Below, in pieces: positions 63,604 to 64,000 of a DNA stretch of 64,000 nucleotides. The notes under the pieces were generated by a model. That model did not search any database. It was not told where the DNA came from and saw only the letters and a list, made by a program, of their open reading frames with translations. How positions within the stretch are numbered: position 1 is the stretch's first letter; every line of letters begins with the position of its first letter. The translations under genes were made by a program, and so were the position numbers. Source of the DNA: Lysobacterales bacterium (GTDB lineage: Bacteria; Pseudomonadota; Gammaproteobacteria; Xanthomonadales; Rhodanobacteraceae); contig JADJHN010000001.1 of assembly GCA_016707485.1 (NCBI GenBank), positions 1,106,052-1,170,051 on the forward strand. The letters are read 5' to 3'.

Positions 63604-64000
63604 CCTGTGTGATTCTTGCGCAGACGGATGCGCACGCTGTCGATCGACCAAGCACCCCAACCCAGTTCTCGACTCGCAAGCTCGACACGCGCACGAACTG
63701 TCCACGTTGTTGGTATTCGTTGTCAGGCCTGCGCTGCGCGCATGACCGGCAAATATGCAGATCGTTCACGCCTATCGATTGCCTGCGTGAGCCAAGCTCG
63801 GCGCGTATAAAAGCTCGTGAAAAGTTGCGCTGTTTTGGCGCTTTCATAGGCCAGCACTTCCAGCATGCGGCTGCAAAAGTCTCAATGGCATGCCAGTTGC
63901 TGACTCCGCTGCTTTCTCTCTGCGCCGTGCAGCAGCCTGCCAAAGTGATCGCGGAAATGGACATGCGTCTGGCGTGGCGTTGAACGTACCAAGCACTTCG
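63604..64000. other. Right-end region without a recognised gene
   Basis: Open frames of about 120 codons exist on both strands, one on the minus strand beginning MSISAITLAGC, but none shows a family motif I can name. Given the frame breaks just to the left, this could also be the remains of a gene. Confidence 0.3.

Noticed and set aside
1..64000. tRNA, rRNA, IS element or prophage genes
   Set aside because: No cloverleaf, rRNA core motif, transposase motif, integrase or phage structural gene was seen on either strand.

Overview
The window looks like chromosomal DNA of a GC-rich gammaproteobacterium of the Lysobacterales (Xanthomonadales). This is inferred from gene order and family resemblance. 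The indications are a dcw cell-wall cluster without murD, the order gshB-tonB-yqgE-yqgF-pyrB next to a pilGHIJ-chpABC cluster, bioA-rsmE, and a CRP/Clp-type palindrome. No rRNA, tRNA, CRISPR array, IS element or phage was seen.

Layout. 0-2.1 kb: end of a probable pilD, coaE and a cardiolipin synthase-like gene (+). 2.3-9.3 kb (-): two large, repeat-built, secreted surface proteins (PPC, P-domain, DUF11, choice-of-anchor D) with C-terminal anchor-like tails, each followed by an intrinsic terminator. 9.5-13.3 kb (-): secA with a MutT-ThiE fusion downstream. 13.4-14.8 kb: a LytM/M23 peptidase and a DciA-type gene, divergent. 14.9-31.7 kb (-): the cell division and murein cluster, transcribed mraZ-rsmH-ftsL-ftsI-murE-murF-mraY-ftsW-murG-murC-ddl-ftsQ-ftsA-ftsZ-lpxC. 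Most genes overlap by 1-11 bases. A TTGACA promoter with four MraZ boxes stands at its head. 32.0-35.3 kb (-): type II secretion pseudopilins gspGHIJK only. 35.5-37.6 kb (+): bioA and rsmE. 37.6-50.2 kb (-): the whole Pil-Chp chemosensory system for twitching, pilG to chpC. 50.5-56.1 kb (+): gshB, tonB, yqgE, yqgF, pyrB and a lipoprotein; four of these six carry a single +1 shift. 56.1-61.1 kb (-): a double methyltransferase, pilU, an unknown gene and a phytoene-desaturase-like oxidoreductase. 61.1-63.6 kb: two decayed transporter genes.

How it fits together. The central half of the window holds envelope growth (murein precursors, divisome, LpxC for lipid A), protein export (SecA, type II pseudopilins) and surface motility control (Pil-Chp, PilU, a PilD end). 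Short GC-rich repeats have entered the 5' ends of gspG and gspH and the 3' end of ftsQ. Reading-frame breaks are absent from the first 50 kb and become frequent toward the right end. This may reflect local sequence quality, real decay, or both.
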